The notes under the pieces were generated by a model, which saw only the letters and a program-made list of their open reading frames with translations, did not search any database and had not been told where the DNA came from. Positions 44,509 through 54,622 of a stretch of 64,000 nucleotides of DNA are shown here, in pieces (the stretch's first letter is position 1; each line of letters begins with the position of its first letter). Source of the DNA: Terasakiella sp. SH-1 (GTDB lineage: Bacteria > Pseudomonadota > Alphaproteobacteria > Rhodospirillales > Terasakiellaceae). The position numbers were made by a program, and so were the translations under genes. The stretch lies in NCBI RefSeq assembly GCF_004564135.1, contig NZ_CP038255.1, positions 2,839,501 through 2,903,500 on the forward strand. Reading direction: 5' to 3'.

Positions 44509-46256
44509 ACATTTCCCCGATCACTGAAATCATCCAGTAACATGGCAATGCGGGTGCTATCAGTTTGTTCCATGATAATGTCAGCACGTTTGGTGGCCGC
44601 CGCACATTCCATTTCCAACAGGCGTTCTTTGACCTTAGGGATGTTTGATGCACTCATGGAAAAATCACGGATGCCCAGCCCCAGCAACAGGGCGCTATAG
44701 CGTGGGTTCGCGGCAATTTCCCCACAAAGACTGATCGGAATGCGGTTTCTTAAGGCAGCTTGGGTAGTAAACTGGATTAAACGTAAAACAGCTGGATGCA
44801 GCGGATCATAGAGATGGGCCACCTGTTCATCGGCGCGATCAGTTGCCAGCGTATACATAGTCAGGTCGTTTGACCCGATGGCAAAAAACTCACAAACCTG
44901 GGCCAGCGCATCAGCCGCCAAAGCCGCACCGGGGACCTCAATCATCGCCCCAAGAGGGGGGAGATAATCGGCAAGCTCATAGCCCTCGTCGCGCAACTGG
45001 CTTGCAACGCTATGAAGAATACGTCGAGCCTGACGTACATCGTTCACCGTCGTCACCATAGGCAACAAGATTTGTAAGGGGCCATGAACCGCTGCACGCA
45101 ACAAAGCGCGATATTGGGTTTCTAAAATATCGGGGCGATTAAGCGACAGGCGAATACCGCGCATACCAAGGGGCGAACAGATGGAATCGCCAAAATCATC
45201 AATCAGAGACTTAGCCGTTTTATCCCCGCCAATGTCCAGTGTGCGCACCGTCAGGGGCTTGCCCTCAAGGCGTTCAATCAAGTGTTTAAAAACATCATAC
45301 TGATCGTCTTCACTGGGCAGGGTGTCGCGGTTCATATACATGAATTCACTGCGCAAAAGGCCAACCCCTTCTGCCCCGTTATCCAGTACATTATCAATTT
45401 CAACAGGCAGTTCAATATTGGCTTTCAACGTGACCTGAACCCCATCACAGGTGATGGCGGGCCTGTCCTTGAGAACGGCCAGTTGCGTGATCCGTTCCAG
45501 ATATTCCTGCGCCCGTTTGAGATAGTGATGCTTGGTGGCTTCTGTCGGGTTAACCACAATACGGCCCGCATCCCCATCAATAATGATATGGTCGCCGGTA
45601 TTAATCGAGCCTACAAGATTTGTCGCCCCTAAGACCGCTGGCAGGTTAAGCGCCCGTCCCATAATGGCCGTATGACTTTCCGGCCCACCCAAAACAGCCG
45701 CAAAACCGGACACTTTTTTAGGGTCCATCAAGGCGGTATCAGCCGGGGTCAGTTCTTCAGCAATGATAATGGAATTTTCCGCCAGTTCACTAAACGGTGC
45801 TTGGTCATCTTCACACAAGTTGCGAATAATACGAGCTGCGACCTGATGAACATCACTTTCACGCGATGCAATATAGGCATCATCCAGCTGCTTGAAACTT
45901 TCGCTGATCTCATTGAGAACATGTTGAACGGCAGCTTCGGCATTAATGCCATTTTCACTGATTTCACGCTCAATGCCACGGACAAGGCGTGACCCTTTCA
46001 ACATATGGAGATGGGCATCCAGCAAAAAGCCCAACTCTTCGGCTGCTGCCTCAGGCAAGTCCTTGGATTTTTGGCGTAACTTGGCAATCTGGTCACGGGA
46101 TGCCTCAAGGGCTTTATCCAGGCGCACCAGTTCATCCCCAATATGTTGTTTGGGAATGCAATATTCCGTGATTTCACACGAACCACTTTCACGGATATGG
46201 GCAATCCCAAATCCGATGCCGCTGGAAACACCAAGACCTTCGAAAATCTGTTCCAT
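44505..46256 (-). CDS. ptsI: Phosphoenolpyruvate-protein phosphotransferase (EI)
   Basis: 583 residues without an N-terminal GAF domain, so PtsI-type rather than PtsP. The phospho-His is in GGPESHTAIMGRALNLPAV. PEP-binding sequences are GLLRSEFMYMNRD, FAIGSNDLTMYTLATDRAD and the Cys of SLCGEIAANPRY. It takes phosphate from PEP and passes it to HPr. HPr is encoded eight bases upstream and EIIA next. No EIIB/EIIC sugar permease is present, so the system is regulatory. Confidence 0.95.
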   Translation of the reverse strand: MEQIFEGLGVSSGIGFGIAHIRESGSCEITEYCIPKQHIGDELVRLDKALEASRDQIAKLRQKSKDLPEAAAEELGFLLDAHLHMLKGSRLVRGIEREISENGINAEAAVQHVLNEISESFKQLDDAYIASRESDVHQVAARIIRNLCEDDQAPFSELAENSIIIAEELTPADTALMDPKKVSGFAAVLGGPESHTAIMGRALNLPAVLGATNLVGSINTGDHIIIDGDAGRIVVNPTEATKHHYLKRAQEYLERITQLAVLKDRPAITCDGVQVTLKANIELPVEIDNVLDNGAEGVGLLRSEFMYMNRDTLPSEDDQYDVFKHLIERLEGKPLTVRTLDIGGDKTAKSLIDDFGDSICSPLGMRGIRLSLNRPDILETQYRALLRAAVHGPLQILLPMVTTVNDVRQARRILHSVASQLRDEGYELADYLPPLGAMIEVPGAALAADALAQVCEFFAIGSNDLTMYTLATDRADEQVAHLYDPLHPAVLRLIQFTTQAALRNRIPISLCGEIAANPRYSALLLGLGIRDFSMSASNIPKVKERLLEMECAAATKRADIIMEQTDSTRIAMLLDDFSDRGNV

Positions 46257-46264
46257 GAGAGGGG

Positions 46265-46537
46265 TCAGTCTTCGCCGAATTTATCGTTGACCAGCTCGGC
46301 AATGGCGCTCAGGGCTTCTTCTTCTTTGGGGCCTTCGGTTGTGACTTCGATAGAAGTGCCAATACTGGCGGCCAACATCAAAAGCCCCATGATCGAATTA
46401 CCACAGACTTCCTGCCCACCTTTGGCAACACGAATGGCTGTGCCCTCATATTCAGCCACGGTTTTGACGAATTTGGCAGCCGCACGGGCATGCAGGCCCC
46501 GCTGGTTTTGAATTTCAAGTGTTTGGGAAAGGCTCAT
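46265..46537 (-). CDS. Phosphocarrier protein HPr
   Basis: 90 residues. The phospho-His is in RGLHARAAAKF and the regulatory Ser in GNSIMGLLML, the target of the HPr kinase encoded downstream in this block. It carries phosphate from EI to EIIA. It sits between the EIIA and EI genes on the same strand. Confidence 0.95.
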   Translation of the reverse strand: MSLSQTLEIQNQRGLHARAAAKFVKTVAEYEGTAIRVAKGGQEVCGNSIMGLLMLAASIGTSIEVTTEGPKEEEALSAIAELVNDKFGED

Positions 46538-46552
46538 AAATTTCGTACTAAC

Positions 46553-46954
46553 TTAGTCTTGCCCCAGCAGGCTGGAAGCGATGTTGATATATTTGCGCCC
46601 GGCATCCTGACCTTGAGACGCCGTTTCTGCCAAGTCTTCATTCTTGCGCACACTGGCAAGCTTGACCAGCATGGGCAGGTTCACCCCGGCAATCACTTCC
46701 ACATTGGCCTTATCCATGGTGGAAATTGCAAGGTTGGACGGGGTACCGCCAAACATGTCCGTCAGCAAGATCACACCTTCGCCGCTGTCACAATTTGAAA
46801 CCTGTTCCAAGATATCTGCGCGACGTTGTTCCATATCATCATCCGGTCCGATACAGACGGAAGAAACATTTTCCTGCGGGCCGACCACATGTTCAAGGGC
46901 CGCAATCAGTTCGTCTGCCAGACGACCATGGGTTACCAACACCATACCGATCAT
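46553..46954 (-). CDS. PTS mannose-type EIIA
   Basis: 133 residues, PTS EIIA-Man family. The phospho-His is His9 in MVLVTHGRLADEL; LLTDMFGGTPSNLA is the second signature. In alphaproteobacteria this stand-alone EIIA (ManX/EIIA-Man) has regulatory roles and no linked permease. It is 15 bases upstream of the HPr gene and downstream of broken rapZ. Confidence 0.94.
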   Translation of the reverse strand: MIGMVLVTHGRLADELIAALEHVVGPQENVSSVCIGPDDDMEQRRADILEQVSNCDSGEGVILLTDMFGGTPSNLAISTMDKANVEVIAGVNLPMLVKLASVRKNEDLAETASQGQDAGRKYINIASSLLGQD

Positions 46955-47007
46955 TCGATCATATCCCTCTTCAAGGCTAATTTGTTTTTCAAGCTGGCTA
47001 TCTTGGT

Positions 47008-47863
47008 TCAGTGTGCGCGGTTCGTCAACTCACGATGTTGCAATTGTGCATTTTCTCCGGCCTCATTGAGCCAGTCATTCAATTTGCGCGCAATGTAAAC
47101 CGAGCGATGCTGCCCACCTGTACAGCCAATCGCAATGGTCAAATAGCTTTTCCCTTCTGCACTATAACGCGGCAAAAGCGGGGCGATCAGATTTTGGAGG
47201 TTATCCATAAACCCCTTAAAACCATCATCTTTTTCAATATATGCACCAACTGCATCATCTTGCCCCGTAAGTTGGGCGCAAGGAAATATCATAATAGGGA
47301 TTGCGCAAAAAACGCACATCAAAGACAAGATCGGCTTCGCGTGGAATACCTTTTTTAAAGGAAAAAGACGTCACAAAAATGCTCAGATTTTTTTGGTCAT
47401 CCAAGGCAAAATTACCCTGCAAAATGCGCTTACAGTCCTTAATTGCCATAGCCGTGGTATCAATCACCAGATCAGCGCGTTCTCGAAGGGGGGCCAGAAG
47501 TTGGCGTTCATGGCGAATACCGTCTGAAACCGGACGGTCATCGGCAAGCGGATGACGGTGGCGGGTTTCTACATAGCGACGCTCAATAATCTCGTCATCA
47601 CAATCCATAAAGACCAGAGAAATATCCAGTTCTGTACGGGTTTTAAGCTGATCCAGTTCTTCCAACAAAGGTTCCACACCAAAACCACGGGTACGGATAT
47701 CCACCCCAATGGCAAGGGGGGCGGGCTTGCCCATCAACTGGCTAATCAGCGAAAGCGGCACACCATCAATCGTTTCATAGCCCATGTCTTCAAGAATTTT
47801 CAGGCTTGTGGTAATGCCGGCCCCAGACAGGCCCGTCACGATGAGGATTTTCTGTGAAGCCAT
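47008..47863 (-). pseudogene. rapZ: RapZ RNase adapter, frameshifted and with a lost P-loop lysine
   Basis: Two frames together encode one RapZ. The N-terminal part (ATG at 47861-47863) runs to FDVRFLRNPYYDISLRP. The C-terminal part continues in another frame as LTGQDDAVGAYIEKDD and has SYLTIAIGCTGGQHRSVYIA. Removing one T from TT at 47272-47273 restores LRPLTGQDD. The Walker A, normally G-x4-GK(S/T), reads GLSGAGITT, with Ile17 in place of Lys. That second change needs two base changes and cannot be a single indel error. RapZ in enterobacteria controls GlmZ turnover. Here the gene may be decaying. It abuts hprK. Confidence 0.82.
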
Positions 47864-48298
47864 TTATTTCATCCGTTCGATATGTCCAAGTGAGAGCGCC
47901 AAAGCCAAAGAAACCTTGGCTGGCGCACTGGTTTCAAAGGGGTTGAGGCGAACCAAAGGAAGGTTTATTCCTTCAATCGTGATATGGTGATCTTCAGGCA
48001 TACGTTCCAGTTCTTCTGGTGGAACCAGATCAACCACCATTTTAATAGGTGTCGCTCCCAGGTTTTGCATTTTAATAACACCGAGATGGCGCACTTCAAG
48101 CAAACCTTCAATACCTGCCGGGGCATAAGCGATCAGGTCGCTCCCCTTTACCAGGACCTCGACACGATCATCACTGATCAATTGTGCCCCCTGTTCCATC
48201 AGGCGCAGGGCAAGGTCGGATTTCCCGGCCCCGCTGGGGCCGCGCAGTAAAATTCCTTGTTCATCAATAGCGATAGCTGTGGCGTGGAGTTGGCTCAT
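47864..48298 (-). CDS. hprK: HPr kinase/phosphorylase, short alphaproteobacterial form
   Basis: 144 residues, only the C-terminal kinase domain as usual in alphaproteobacteria. Walker A is RGPSGAGKSDLALRLM, and a downstream LISDDRVEV provides acidic residues. It phosphorylates HPr on Ser, linking PTS state to metabolism. Its start overlaps the ChvG stop, and its stop touches the rapZ start. Confidence 0.93.
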   Translation of the reverse strand: MSQLHATAIAIDEQGILLRGPSGAGKSDLALRLMEQGAQLISDDRVEVLVKGSDLIAYAPAGIEGLLEVRHLGVIKMQNLGATPIKMVVDLVPPEELERMPEDHHITIEGINLPLVRLNPFETSAPAKVSLALALSLGHIERMK

Positions 48299-49893
48299 GA
48301 TGGGATCAAATTCACGATAAATCGTGCTCCTGTAATGTGACCGTTAGAATCAAGTTTGTTTTCTGCCCGGATCATGCCGCCATGGGCTTCGACAATCTGT
48401 TTGGAAATGGCAAGACCAAGGCCGGAATGATTGCCAAATTCATCAACGTCAGGGCGTTCTGTATAAAAGCGTTTAAAGATTTTTTCTTCATTACCAGGGG
48501 GAATGCCGGGGCCTTCATCTTCAACAGAAATTGTAATCATGCCCTCTTGAAGGCGTGCCTTCAGCGTAATCACAGCCTTGTCCGGAGAAAATGTCACCGC
48601 ATTGCCGATCAAGTTACGAAACACCTGCACCAGACGATTTTCCATCCCCATGATTATAAAAGATGTTCTATCTGGCGCATCAAGAATAAGCGTGGGACCC
48701 ATGTGATCCTGATCAGCCTCCAGCGGGGCCTGATGGATATCAACAAGGGTGGCCAGCATGGCGCGAAGATCGACTTTTTCAGTTTTAGCCCGTGACATTT
48801 CTGCATCCACACGCGAGGCTTCGGAAATATCACTAATCAAACGGTCCAGCCTTGAAACATCATGCTGGATAATGTCCATCAGGCGCTTTTGTGCAGCCGG
48901 ATTATCCACCCGTGTTGCTGTTTCCACCGCACTGCGCAAAGAAGTCAGAGGGTTTTTCAGTTCGTGGGAAACATCAGCAGCAAAACTTTCAATCGCATCC
49001 ATACGTTGCCACAGACTTTGTGTCATCTGACGCAAAGCTTCGGACAAATCCCCGATTTCATCACGTCGGTTTGACAGGTCAGGGATTTCATCGCGTTGAT
49101 CCATGCCTTTGCGCAAGGTATGGGCCGCAATCGACAGCTTGCGCAATGGACGCGCAATGGTGCCTGCAAAATAGAGTGAAAGCAGAATCGTCACGCCAAA
49201 AGAAATCAGGAAGACCTTAAAGATATGAAGCCGCACATCAAACAAAGCACTTTCGATATCTTCGGAACCTTTGGATAACAACAACGCACCCAACACATGA
49301 TTGTCACGCGTGACCGGAACGGCCACAGAAATCATAATCCCGCCGTCCACGGTTTCACGAATCATCCCGCCATATTCCCCATTTAAAGCCATGGCTGCTT
49401 CTGGAAAATGGGATGCATTTTGGATTGAAGGTTCGATATAAAGGGGCAGGTCCTGTTCCCCAAAAATAACACGGGAACTAAATTCCTGGGCAAGACGCAG
49501 GCTTTTTTCAATCAGGCTTTCATTTTGAACGGTAATCGGCTGACGAGCTAGTTCACCACTATCGGCCATCACAGACCCATTGAGAGCAAAAAGCCGGGCA
49601 CGGGTGCCTTTTTGCACCAGACGGCTCACCATTTGGCGTGCAACACTAAACACCAGTGTTTTATTTTCATCAACCTGCTTGATCGAAGCCCCTTCACCAA
49701 GGGCGGCAGCAAACATTTCCCCCTGAGTTTCCAGACCGGAAACTTCCGATAAAATCAGGCCACGGCGGTATTCCCCCAGATAGAGGATCCCCACCACCAA
49801 AATGCCAAGCGCCAGCATATTCACGGCCAGAATACGCAAGGTGATCGGTGAAAACATCCGGGTTTTGCGGTTTTTGGGGAAGGAAGGTGTCAT
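48295..49893 (-). CDS. chvG: Membrane sensor histidine kinase ChvG
   Basis: 532 residues from the ATG at 49891-49893; a TTG one codon earlier is possible. Transmembrane segments lie at about 18-40 and 225-250, with a large periplasmic domain between. HAMP follows, then HisKA with the phospho-His in FAADVSHELKNPLTSLRSAVE and HATPase with GNAVTFSPD, DEGPGIPPG and SGLGLAISKQIV. ChvG/ExoS kinases sense acid and envelope change and act with ChvI. It lies between hprK and chvI, as in many alphaproteobacteria. Confidence 0.93.
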   Translation of the reverse strand: MTPSFPKNRKTRMFSPITLRILAVNMLALGILVVGILYLGEYRRGLILSEVSGLETQGEMFAAALGEGASIKQVDENKTLVFSVARQMVSRLVQKGTRARLFALNGSVMADSGELARQPITVQNESLIEKSLRLAQEFSSRVIFGEQDLPLYIEPSIQNASHFPEAAMALNGEYGGMIRETVDGGIMISVAVPVTRDNHVLGALLLSKGSEDIESALFDVRLHIFKVFLISFGVTILLSLYFAGTIARPLRKLSIAAHTLRKGMDQRDEIPDLSNRRDEIGDLSEALRQMTQSLWQRMDAIESFAADVSHELKNPLTSLRSAVETATRVDNPAAQKRLMDIIQHDVSRLDRLISDISEASRVDAEMSRAKTEKVDLRAMLATLVDIHQAPLEADQDHMGPTLILDAPDRTSFIIMGMENRLVQVFRNLIGNAVTFSPDKAVITLKARLQEGMITISVEDEGPGIPPGNEEKIFKRFYTERPDVDEFGNHSGLGLAISKQIVEAHGGMIRAENKLDSNGHITGARFIVNLIPS

Positions 49894-49905
49894 CAATTTT
49901 CTAAG

Positions 49906-49975
49906 TGTCGTCCCCGCGAAGGCGGGGACCTTTTTCCTATGTGATTAACAGATCCCCGCATACGCGAGGATGACG
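49906..49975. repeat. Dispersed inverted repeat, copy 2
   Basis: Left arm 49906-49930 and right arm 49951-49975 are imperfect complements with the same ends (TGTCGTCC and GGATGACG) and inner GGGGACC/GATCCCC as the copy at 4396-4463. It sits between chvI and chvG on the same strand, so transcripts of the two genes would contain the hairpin. Confidence 0.7.
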
Positions 49976-49988
49976 TTTTTTGAAAGGG

Positions 49989-50705
49989 TCAGCTTTCAAC
50001 CGTTTCTCGATAACGATAGCCGACACCGTAAAGAGTTTCGATCTGGTTGAATTCCTTATCAACCAGTTTGAATTTCTTGCGCACCCGCTTGATATGACTA
50101 TCAATGGTGCGATCATCCACATAAATATGTTCGCCATAAGCCGCATCAATCAACTGGTCCCGGCTTTTGACATGGCCGGGATGGCGGGCCAGCGATTCAA
50201 CGATCAGAAATTCCGTCACTGTTAAATTGACATGTTCCTTTTTCCAGGCACACAGATGACGTCCGGCATCGAGCAACAGTGGCCCGCGCTTCATCACATC
50301 ATCGCTTTCACTGGAACCCCCGGCTGCTTGCTGGCGCATGGCATCCTGGCGACGCAGCAGCACACGGATACGTTCCAACAACAAACGCTGAGAAAAGGGC
50401 TTGCGGATAAAGTCATCGGCCCCCATGCGCAACCCCAAAAGCTCATCAATTTCATCATCTTTGGAGGTGAGGAAAATCACCGGCACCTGACTGTCCTTGC
50501 GCAATTGGCCGAGCATTTCCATCCCGTCCATACGCGGCATTTTAATATCGAGAACTACCAAATCAGGGGGATTGTTCATAATGCCGTTTAAACCTTCTTC
50601 GCCATCGCGATAGGTACGCACGGTATAACCTTCGGCTTCCAGAAGGATGGAAACAGATGTAATGATATTGCGGTCATCATCCACAAGGGCGATTGTATGG
50701 GCCAC
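49989..50705 (-). CDS. chvI: Response regulator ChvI
   Basis: 238 residues. The receiver has ALVDDDRN, phospho-acceptor Asp in [17 protein letters not shown], and FIRKPFSQR. The OmpR-type DNA-binding domain has [21 protein letters not shown] and ends [11 protein letters not shown]. It regulates envelope, acid and central-metabolism genes in related bacteria. It is divergent from the HugZ-like gene and is followed by chvG after a repeat-containing gap. Confidence 0.94.
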   Translation of the reverse strand: MAHTIALVDDDRNIITSVSILLEAEGYTVRTYRDGEEGLNGIMNNPPDLVVLDIKMPRMDGMEMLGQLRKDSQVPVIFLTSKDDEIDELLGLRMGADDFIRKPFSQRLLLERIRVLLRRQDAMRQQAAGGSSESDDVMKRGPLLLDAGRHLCAWKKEHVNLTVTEFLIVESLARHPGHVKSRDQLIDAAYGEHIYVDDRTIDSHIKRVRKKFKLVDKEFNQIETLYGVGYRYRETVES

Positions 50706-50796
50706 GGTTTTTATGCTTTCGTCAAAATCTTGAACTACTTAAATGACTATATGAGGCTGCATGAGCCGTGGTCAATTAAAGAAAAAGGGAAAAAAT

Positions 50797-51489
50797 ATGG
50801 CAACCGGATTTGAAGCCCGCAAAATTGCCCGTCACTGTCGCAGTGGTTCACTGGCCACACTGGAACGCAAAGACCAAACACCTTACGTGTCATTTTGCGC
50901 CTGTGCCTTTGATGACAGGGGCCAGCCGATCTTCCTCTTTTCAGACCTGGCTGACCACACACAGAATATTGCCCAAAATCCCAAGGTCTCTTTTTTATGT
51001 GAACAAGCTTCTACCTTCTCTAACCCACAGGCCGGACCCCGCGTGAGCCTTGTTGGGGAAATGGAAAAAATCGACGACAGCAATTTATGCTCATTTTTTT
51101 TGCAACTCCATCCATCGGCTAAAATGTATGCAACTTTTGGCGACTTTAACTTCTACCGCCTAAAGGTCAAAAAGGCCCATTTTGTCGGCGGTTTTGGCCG
51201 TGCTGTCTGGTTTGACGCTGCCCAATATTTGGGCGACTCGGCAGCATCCTTAGTTTTTAGTGAATCTCAAAATGACATAATTACGCATCTCAATACCACT
51301 TTCCCGGATTTTGCCCGGATTTGCGCAACAAAATTACTCAATAACCGGGGGAAGAATTGGCAAGTGTTGCGTATTGATACAGATGGGGTAGACCTGAAAC
51401 TTGCCTCCAAAATCGTGCGCTATCCTTTTGAAAATGAAGTAAAAACCATTGACCAACTATGGGAAATTACAGGGCGTATAAGCCAATGA
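50797..51489 (+). CDS. HugZ/HutZ-like heme-utilisation or PNPOx-fold protein
   Basis: 230 residues from the ATG at 50797, with AAGGGA ahead; an ATG 12 codons upstream is less likely. The N-terminal split-barrel domain shows ARHCRSGSLATL and DLADHTQNIAQNPKVSFL. HFVGGFGRAVWF is the HugZ/HutZ-family signature. Proteins of this family bind heme; some degrade it. A C-terminal DUF2470-like region follows. It lies between chvI and pckA. Confidence 0.85.
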   Translation: MATGFEARKIARHCRSGSLATLERKDQTPYVSFCACAFDDRGQPIFLFSDLADHTQNIAQNPKVSFLCEQASTFSNPQAGPRVSLVGEMEKIDDSNLCSFFLQLHPSAKMYATFGDFNFYRLKVKKAHFVGGFGRAVWFDAAQYLGDSAASLVFSESQNDIITHLNTTFPDFARICATKLLNNRGKNWQVLRIDTDGVDLKLASKIVRYPFENEVKTIDQLWEITGRISQ

Positions 51490-51673
51490 GTCCATTGTTG
51501 CAAAAAAAACGAAATAAAAATGCAATGAGCCTGTTGTCTCAAGGCCGGACAACTGTTATTTTCCGCCCCAAATTTGGCAGGGGGTTCTGTAAATCTGGCT
51601 TCTTGTCCCTTTGAGTTTAGTCAAGCACCACAAAACGGCTTTATAGCCCAGCAACAATGCACCGGAGTTGTAA

Positions 51674-53284
51674 ATGAGCGCGTCTCAAACCACTATCGAC
51701 CTCTCTAAATACGGTATCGAAAACGTCGAAGAAATTGTCCATAATCCTTCTTATGACGTTCTGTTTGCAGAAGAAACCAAAGACGGCCTTGAAGGCTATG
51801 AAAAAGGTATCGTGACCGAGCTGGGCGCCGTATCTGTGGATACAGGCATCTTTACAGGCCGTTCTCCGAAAGACAAATACATCGTTAAAGACGATACGAC
51901 CAAAGATACAATTTGGTGGTCTGATCAAGGTAAAAACGACAACAAAGCGATCTCTACAGAAGTGTGGGGCGACCTGAAAGGTCTGGTGACAACACAACTG
52001 TCTGGCAAGCGTCTGTTTGTTGTGGATACATATTGCGGTGCAAACGAAGACACACGCCTGAAAGTACGCTTCATTACAGAAGTGGCTTGGCAGGCTCACT
52101 TCGTCACAAACATGTTTATCCGCCCGTCTGCTGACGAACTGGCCGATTACGAGCCGGATTTCGTTGTGATGAACGGTGCAAAAACAACCAACCCGAAATG
52201 GGAAGAGCACGGCCTGAACTCTGAAAACTTTGTTGCCTTTAACCTGACTGAGCGTATGCAGCTTATCGGTGGTACATGGTACGGTGGCGAGATGAAAAAA
52301 GGTATGTTCTCTATGATGAACTACCTGTTGCCGCTTAAGGGCATTGCCTCCATGCACTGTTCTGCCAACGTGGGCAAAGAAGGCGATGTTGCTGTTTTCT
52401 TCGGTCTGTCCGGTACAGGTAAAACAACATTGTCTGCTGATCCCAAGCGCGAGCTGATCGGTGATGACGAGCACGGTTGGGACGACAACGGTGTCTTCAA
52501 CTATGAAGGTGGCTGTTATGCGAAAACAATCAACCTGTCCAAAGAAGCTGAGCCAGATATCTACAATGCGATCCGCCGCGATGCTCTGTTGGAGAACGTA
52601 ACTGTTGCTGAAGATGGTAAAATCGACTTTGACGATAATTCCAAAACAGAAAACACACGCGTTTCTTACCCGATCTATCACATCGACAACATCGTTAAGC
52701 CGGTTTCCAAAGCAGGCCACGCCAAGAAAGTGATCTTTCTGACGGCTGATGCGTTTGGTGTTCTGCCTCCGGTTTCCAAACTGACGCCTGAGCAAACTCA
52801 ATATTACTTCTTGTCTGGTTTCACAGCGAAACTGGCCGGTACTGAGCGTGGTATCACAGAACCGACACCGACATTCTCTTCTTGCTTCGGTGCTGCTTTC
52901 TTGTCTCTGCACCCGACTACTTATGCCAAGGTCCTGGTTGAGCGCATGAATGCTTCTGGTGCAGAAGCTTATCTGGTGAACACGGGCTGGAACGGTACAG
53001 GCAAGCGTGTTTCCATTAAAGATACCCGTGCGATCATCGACGGTATTCTCGATGGTTCTATCGAAGATGCAGAATTCAAGTCCCTGCCATTCTTCAACCT
53101 GGCTGTTCCGCAGTCTCTGAACGGTTGTGACAGCGGTATCCTGAACCCACAAGACACATATGCAGATGTGGCTGAATGGGAAGGCAAGGCCAAGAAACTG
53201 GCTGGCATGTTCGTTGAGAACTTCGGTCGTTTCACAGACAACGAAGAAGGCAAGGCACTGGTTGCAGCTGGTCCAGCTCTCTAA
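51674..53284 (+). CDS. pckA: Phosphoenolpyruvate carboxykinase (ATP)
   Basis: 536 residues. The nucleotide site is [28 protein letters not shown] (shown here in part as GLSGTGKTT and DDEHGW). [12 protein letters not shown] and [14 protein letters not shown] are substrate-site signatures. It converts oxaloacetate to PEP with ATP, the first committed gluconeogenic step. GGAG precedes the ATG. Codon usage differs from neighbours (many optimal codons), typical of high expression. The chvI-pckA linkage is conserved in alphaproteobacteria. A terminator follows. Confidence 0.97.
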   Translation: MSASQTTIDLSKYGIENVEEIVHNPSYDVLFAEETKDGLEGYEKGIVTELGAVSVDTGIFTGRSPKDKYIVKDDTTKDTIWWSDQGKNDNKAISTEVWGDLKGLVTTQLSGKRLFVVDTYCGANEDTRLKVRFITEVAWQAHFVTNMFIRPSADELADYEPDFVVMNGAKTTNPKWEEHGLNSENFVAFNLTERMQLIGGTWYGGEMKKGMFSMMNYLLPLKGIASMHCSANVGKEGDVAVFFGLSGTGKTTLSADPKRELIGDDEHGWDDNGVFNYEGGCYAKTINLSKEAEPDIYNAIRRDALLENVTVAEDGKIDFDDNSKTENTRVSYPIYHIDNIVKPVSKAGHAKKVIFLTADAFGVLPPVSKLTPEQTQYYFLSGFTAKLAGTERGITEPTPTFSSCFGAAFLSLHPTTYAKVLVERMNASGAEAYLVNTGWNGTGKRVSIKDTRAIIDGILDGSIEDAEFKSLPFFNLAVPQSLNGCDSGILNPQDTYADVAEWEGKAKKLAGMFVENFGRFTDNEEGKALVAAGPAL

Positions 53285-53305
53285 GTTTTCTGACAAACTA
53301 AAAAA

Positions 53306-53332
53306 AAGCCTCGCCTTTATTTGGCGGGGCTT
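53306..53332. terminator. Bidirectional terminator after pckA
   Basis: Arms 53306-53315 and 53323-53332 pair over ten bases with one wobble. The left flank is an A-run and the right flank is T-rich, so it can act on pckA and on the convergent diguanylate cyclase gene, whose stop lies in the loop. Confidence 0.8.
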
Positions 53333-54468
53333 TCTTCATTTTCATCACGATCCTCATAATGGCGAAGCTGGTGCCCGCCTTTTAAGTGAGCAGCCCCTTT
53401 GGCACGATACATGGCGCTATCAGCCTGTGTGACCAGCTCTTCCATTCCAATGAAGTTTTCAGGACCGGTTTCACTCACTCCCATGCTGAAACTCACCCCG
53501 TAGGTTTCTCCCTGATCGAATGTCTCTTGCAGGCGGCTACAAAAATTCTGTGTCGCTTCCCAATCGGAATTGGGCAGAATCACACAAAATTCATCCCCGC
53601 CATACCGACAACAAATATCAGATGTGCGTGCCGTTTCCAGCATGACCTGACCAATATAGGATAACAGCTCATCCCCGGCACGATGACCTTGGCGGTCATT
53701 CAAGCTTTTGAATTTATTAAGGTCAAAATAAACAAGGGAGAGTTGATTTTTATTACGTTCTGCCACAGCCAGTTCATGACGCAAACGTTCGTAGAAAGAA
53801 CGCTGATTATGCAATTGGGTGAGACTGTCAGAACGTGAAATCTCTTCAAGTTGGCGGGTACGTTCAGCAACCGTTTGCTCCAGTGTCTCAGCATAATGTT
53901 CCACTTCTTCCTTGGCTGTTTCCACTTCAGAAATCATGGAATTAATATAGGTGTCAAACACCAGCTGAATATCCAGCATCAACAGTTTGCGCAAGGCCGT
54001 TGAACAACGAAACGCTTTTTCCTCATCCCCATCACTGGCATCCGTCAAATAACGATACAGGATTGTTTCAAGGCGCGATAAAGACGAAATATAAAGTTTA
54101 GGCGATACACCAATACTGTTATGCACCTTACCAATCCGTAAACGGCGGTTCACATAGGTCGTATCATAATAGCCTTCAAACAATTCCAGCACATATCGCT
54201 TCATGGAACTGTGCAGACGTCGAAACGTCTCCGCATCCCCAATCAAAAGCTGAATTTCACGAATCGAGCGTTGATAGTTATAAAATTCATCAACAATCTG
54301 CTCTATATGTTCCTGAACATAGAGCTTACATTCTGTCAGGGCCTTTTCATCATCCTGAAAAAAACCAATCAATTCCTTACGCTGGGCAATATCACGTTCC
54401 GTGATTTTTAACTGTTCTGCCAACGTCATCGCTGTCAGGCCACCCTCGTGGCTTGAAAAATCTTCCAC
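53317..54468 (-). CDS. Globin-coupled-sensor diguanylate cyclase
   Basis: 383 residues. Residues about 20-175 are a sensor-globin domain with the proximal heme His116 in RIGKVHNSIGVSPKLYI. A coiled coil (about 180-212) leads to a GGDEF domain. The active motif GGDEF (290-294) is intact, and an RxxD inhibitory site (R281-D284) lies five residues upstream. It should make cyclic-di-GMP in response to oxygen or NO bound at heme. The GTG at 54466-54468 has AGGGAG ahead; an ATG 13 codons downstream is an alternative. The stop lies inside the pckA terminator. Confidence 0.9.
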   Translation of the reverse strand: MEDFSSHEGGLTAMTLAEQLKITERDIAQRKELIGFFQDDEKALTECKLYVQEHIEQIVDEFYNYQRSIREIQLLIGDAETFRRLHSSMKRYVLELFEGYYDTTYVNRRLRIGKVHNSIGVSPKLYISSLSRLETILYRYLTDASDGDEEKAFRCSTALRKLLMLDIQLVFDTYINSMISEVETAKEEVEHYAETLEQTVAERTRQLEEISRSDSLTQLHNQRSFYERLRHELAVAERNKNQLSLVYFDLNKFKSLNDRQGHRAGDELLSYIGQVMLETARTSDICCRYGGDEFCVILPNSDWEATQNFCSRLQETFDQGETYGVSFSMGVSETGPENFIGMEELVTQADSAMYRAKGAAHLKGGHQLRHYEDRDENEESPAK

Positions 54469-54622
54469 CGGAGCTATCTCCCTTTCATCAAGGCTATCTT
54501 ATGGTGATCTCTTTTCCATCTATTTTCAATAGGTTATTTTAGTATATGATGAGCGCAACAGTTGTGCATTTACCCTAAACTTCGTAGAATCATCTAAGAT
54601 TTTTATTTAAGGCTATCTTCAC

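Noticed and set aside
51641-53296. 551-codon open frame on the minus strand covering all of pckA
   Set aside because: It mirrors the coding frame of a highly expressed gene with strong codon bias; the translation is Cys/His/Phe-rich and has no family signature, while pckA is certain.
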